Shown here one piece after another: positions 61,239 through 64,000 of a stretch of 64,000 nucleotides of DNA. This stretch comes from Vitis vinifera (taxonomy: Eukaryota > Streptophyta > Magnoliopsida > Vitales > Vitaceae). The stretch is taken from contig NC_081810.1 of NCBI RefSeq assembly GCF_030704535.1, positions 6,203,501 through 6,267,500 on the forward strand. The letters are read 5' to 3'. Position 1 is the first letter of the stretch. Each line of letters starts with the position of its first letter. The notes beneath the pieces were generated by a model, which saw only the letters and a program-made list of their open reading frames with translations, ran no database searches and was not told where the DNA came from. The position numbers and the translations under genes are program-made.

Positions 61239-62437
61239 ATGGCTCAGACATTTGGGTGCAGCTCTGGAGATAGTAGATGGTCTCTCAAGGGAATGACTGC
61301 TCTTGTAACTGGTGGAACTAAAGGAATTGGGTTGGTGTTACCTGTTTTTATGTCTTTGGGTTTGGACTATACCTTCCTATATATAAACGTATGTATCAAT
61401 TCTGCAGGCATGCAATTGTGGAGGAACTGGCTGGATTAGGAGCAACCATACACACGTGTTCTCGAAAAGAAACTGAGCTCAATGAATGCTTGAAGGATTG
61501 GAAAGCTAAAGGTTTTGGAGTGAGTGGTTCAGTGTGTGATGTATCCTCTCGGGCACAAAGGGAGAAGCTAATGGAGACTGTCTCTTCTGTGTTCAAAGGG
61601 AAGCTGAATATCCTTGTAAGTTCCTCTAGTCTCTAAGGTTCCTATCCATGATATTCCACATACTTTGTCGAACTTCCTACAATTTGAGTTCCCCTACTTG
61701 ATATATATATTTTGGTTCCGGATTCAGGTCAACAACGCTGCTATTGTTATTCAGAAACCAACAGTAGAGGTCACGGCAGAAGAGTTCTCAACAATCATGG
61801 CCATAAATTTTGAATCTGTGTATCATCTGTCCCAACTCGCACACCCCCTTTTAAAGGCATCAGGAGCGGGAAGCATTGTATTCATCTCCTCTGTTGCCGG
61901 CGTAGTGTCAGTCAAGTATCTGTCTGCTTATGCAGTAACCAAAGGTATTTCATTACATGATCCACAGTATATATATATATCGCAAGTTCTTGGGTTGTGG
62001 CCCTTGTGGCCTTCTCGGCGTGTCATTATCATTATCATTTTGTGATTTTTCAGGAGCAATGAATCAACTTACAAAGAATTTGGCATGCGAGTGGGCGGAA
62101 GACAATATTAGAAGTAATGCAGTTGCTCCTTGGTGCATCAAAACTCCGATGGTGGATCAGGTAATTCAGTTGCTCTTCTTTTTTGTCTGGGAAAATTCAA
62201 TAATCAATTCCTCTCTCTTTTCTGTCTTTTGCATAATCTGGGTTGCAGATGCTCAGTAACAAAACCTTTCTGGAAGGGGTGATAAATCGAGCTCCACTTC
62301 GCCGTGTGGGAGATCCGAAGGAGGTGTCATCTTTGGTGGCATTCCTCTGTCTACCAGCATCATCTTACATTACTGGACAGACTATTTGTGTTGATGGTGG
62401 CGTGACTGTTAATGGTTTTGAGCCAAACCTGTTCTAG
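61239..62437 (+). CDS. SDR copy I: tropinone reductase-like, intact, 5 exons
   Basis: Exons 61239-61330, 61408-61615, 61728-61944, 62054-62160 and 62249-62437 give 270 residues. All functional residues are in place: TGGTKGIG (24-31), VNNAA, Asn127, Ser155, Tyr168 and Lys172 (YAVTK). It is nearly identical to D including introns and more than 1 kb of 3' flank. A notable difference is APWCIKTP where C, D and E have APWYIKTP; this loop follows the catalytic region and in SDRs shapes the cofactor and substrate pocket. Unlike D it keeps the full D/I-type promoter. Expected cytosolic NADPH-dependent reductase, substrate unknown. Confidence 0.9.
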
Positions 62438-64000
62438 GAACATCATTAAGACTCTAAAAAATCTTAGCTTCTTCTACCGCTTTCCTGTTTGGATCCTGTC
62501 TTTTTCCTGAATAATATGTTTGTGGTGGTAAGTACTCTTCTGTTTTTTCGGTGTGGGGTTCATTTGAAAACATTGTTGCATGATGCTTATAATAATCGTT
62601 GGAAAGTTGGAAGAAGTTACTTATCATTGGATGAGATTCTTGTGATGGGTGTTTCCTATAATCAGATTTATCTTGTTATAAGGTTGTTGTTGTTGTAGTA
62701 ATAGGATTGAAAGAGAAATGCAAATAATCGTAAAAGGATGATGAAAATTCATCATTTTTACTTATTCAAATATTACACCATCTCTAATTTACAATGAATT
62801 TCAATGAGTGCAAGTGAAACCAACCTTAAAATAATTTTGTTTGATAAATTTAGATGAAATTCAACCAGTGTGAATCTTTAAATTTTTTTTTTCATTTCCA
62901 TTAAAGATTATTGTAAATGAAAAAAAATTAAAGTCAAAAATACATGTAGCAATGAGACGAAGGAAAGCGGGTTCTATCATCTATCACACATCATGGAAAA
63001 AGCTGTGGTACCATGGCTTTTCCAGGACTTTTCCTTGCATAATGTTACCGTATGCTAATGTTTTGTCACTCAAAGATATTTTAATATAAAGTAGCGCGGA
63101 TATACTATAAACATTCAGTTACGCCATGTAACACGTTAGCCAATAAGGTTACAAATTTTAATTTTATATTAATAATATGATTGGGTATGCTCTATATTTT
63201 AAAATATAATTGAATCACATATATCTAGAACTAGAAATCCTTTTGAGGGACCAATAACATAAACCATTAAAATTTTATAATTTGATATTATAAATTCCTA
63301 TTAAATTTTAAAATATATTAAATTTATTTGATATAAATATATATAAAAATAAAGAAAAAATTTATATTTTCATATGATAAATTATACAAAAGAAAAGCAA
63401 ATATTTTTTTTTTATCAAAATTGTTTTCAACAATATTTCAAATATATATATAAATTTGGGAAACTTGTATTTTGGAGCTGCTATTTAGAAATTATATGGT
63501 TTTCGGAACCCAAAAATGGGAAATATGAGAATCAATTTTTAATATGAAAGGTATTATCGTTTTTGTGCACTCTGAGTCGGCTCCATCTTTTGTGCCCAAA
63601 TTGTCCCTCCATGTTTCCAACACATTATCTTAGCATCATTCCAACCTCCATGTCAGTACGACCATTGAAATTTAGAAAAAAAAACACTAAAATCTAAATT
63701 TGTAACTTCTCAAAAAAAAAAAAAAAAAAACAAAACAAAACCTAATATGCAAGTTTTCAATTTGCTCATTTGGAAGTTTTCTCTCATCTTTCTTCAGTCC
63801 CAACAATCCAAAATTTCTCTCATTTTAGTTCAAAAACTCAAATCCAAAACTCCAAATGTGATACATTGTGGAATTGTTTTCATAGTCCTTAACAAGATAC
63901 ATGCAGCATGTATTGAACTTTAACCTAATTCCTTCTACCAATTTTTCTGGCCCCAAGTTACTGGGGACTATGGTTCCGATTGGGTGGTTTTTGAGTAGTC
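62438..64000. other. 3' flank of gene I to window end
   Basis: Runs parallel to 28897-30700 after gene D with several deletions, for example about 150 bases missing near 62920. From 63458 it is the L1 flank repeat (GGGAAACTTGTATTTTGG, as at 30158), continuing past the window. No gene. Confidence 0.75.

Overview
This is nuclear DNA of a flowering plant, most likely a woody eudicot and plausibly grapevine (Vitis). The evidence is five-exon genes with GT-AG introns, very AT-rich spacers with long (TA)n tracts, three Ty1/copia elements and one Ty3/gypsy element, and MITEs. The Vitis assignment rests on recalled similarity of the transposon families and on the 824-bp gypsy LTR, the length I recall for the grapevine element Gret1. 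No alignment was run. I saw no tRNA, rRNA, CRISPR or prokaryotic gene.

The backbone is a plus-strand tandem array of short-chain dehydrogenase/reductases (SDRs) of the tropinone-reductase-like family. There are nine copies, named A to I here. C (24669-25884), D (27692-28896), E (35811-37315), H (49693-50895) and I (61239-62437) look intact, each with five exons and 269-270 residues. A (6744-6825) is only the end of exon 5, cut by a gypsy insertion. B (19049-19635) stops inside exon 3. F (40463-40930) is frameshifted and stops in intron 2. G (46141-47301) has lost the cofactor loop, a splice acceptor and the catalytic serine. Two subfamilies alternate: B, C, D, E, F, I (exon 3 starts with V/INNAA) and A, G, H (INNAG).

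Region by region: 1-6743 is a minus-strand Tat-type gypsy element with two RNase H domains and an antisense ORF. 8211-15342 is a decayed plus-strand copia element with a hairpin-rich leader and a nested LTR-like insert. 15343-18790 holds repeats shared with the spacers after genes G and H. 20967-24017 is a fivefold tandem array of a ~600-bp unit that occurs once before gene F. 30158-34650 is a complex of inverted repeats, including a possible Mutator-like element and a MITE. 41265-45533 is a gag-less copia element. 54338-59119 is a more complete but inactivated copia element. The window ends in the 3' flank of gene I.

The intact SDRs should be soluble NADPH-dependent carbonyl reductases acting in parallel. 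Their 5' flanks differ more than their coding sequences, so expression may differ more than chemistry. The window records local duplication, transposon insertion and recombination at AT tracts. I found no convincing new multi-gene system. The most unusual signal is the array of about 20 short palindromes with compensatory changes in the leader of the first copia element (8704-9561).
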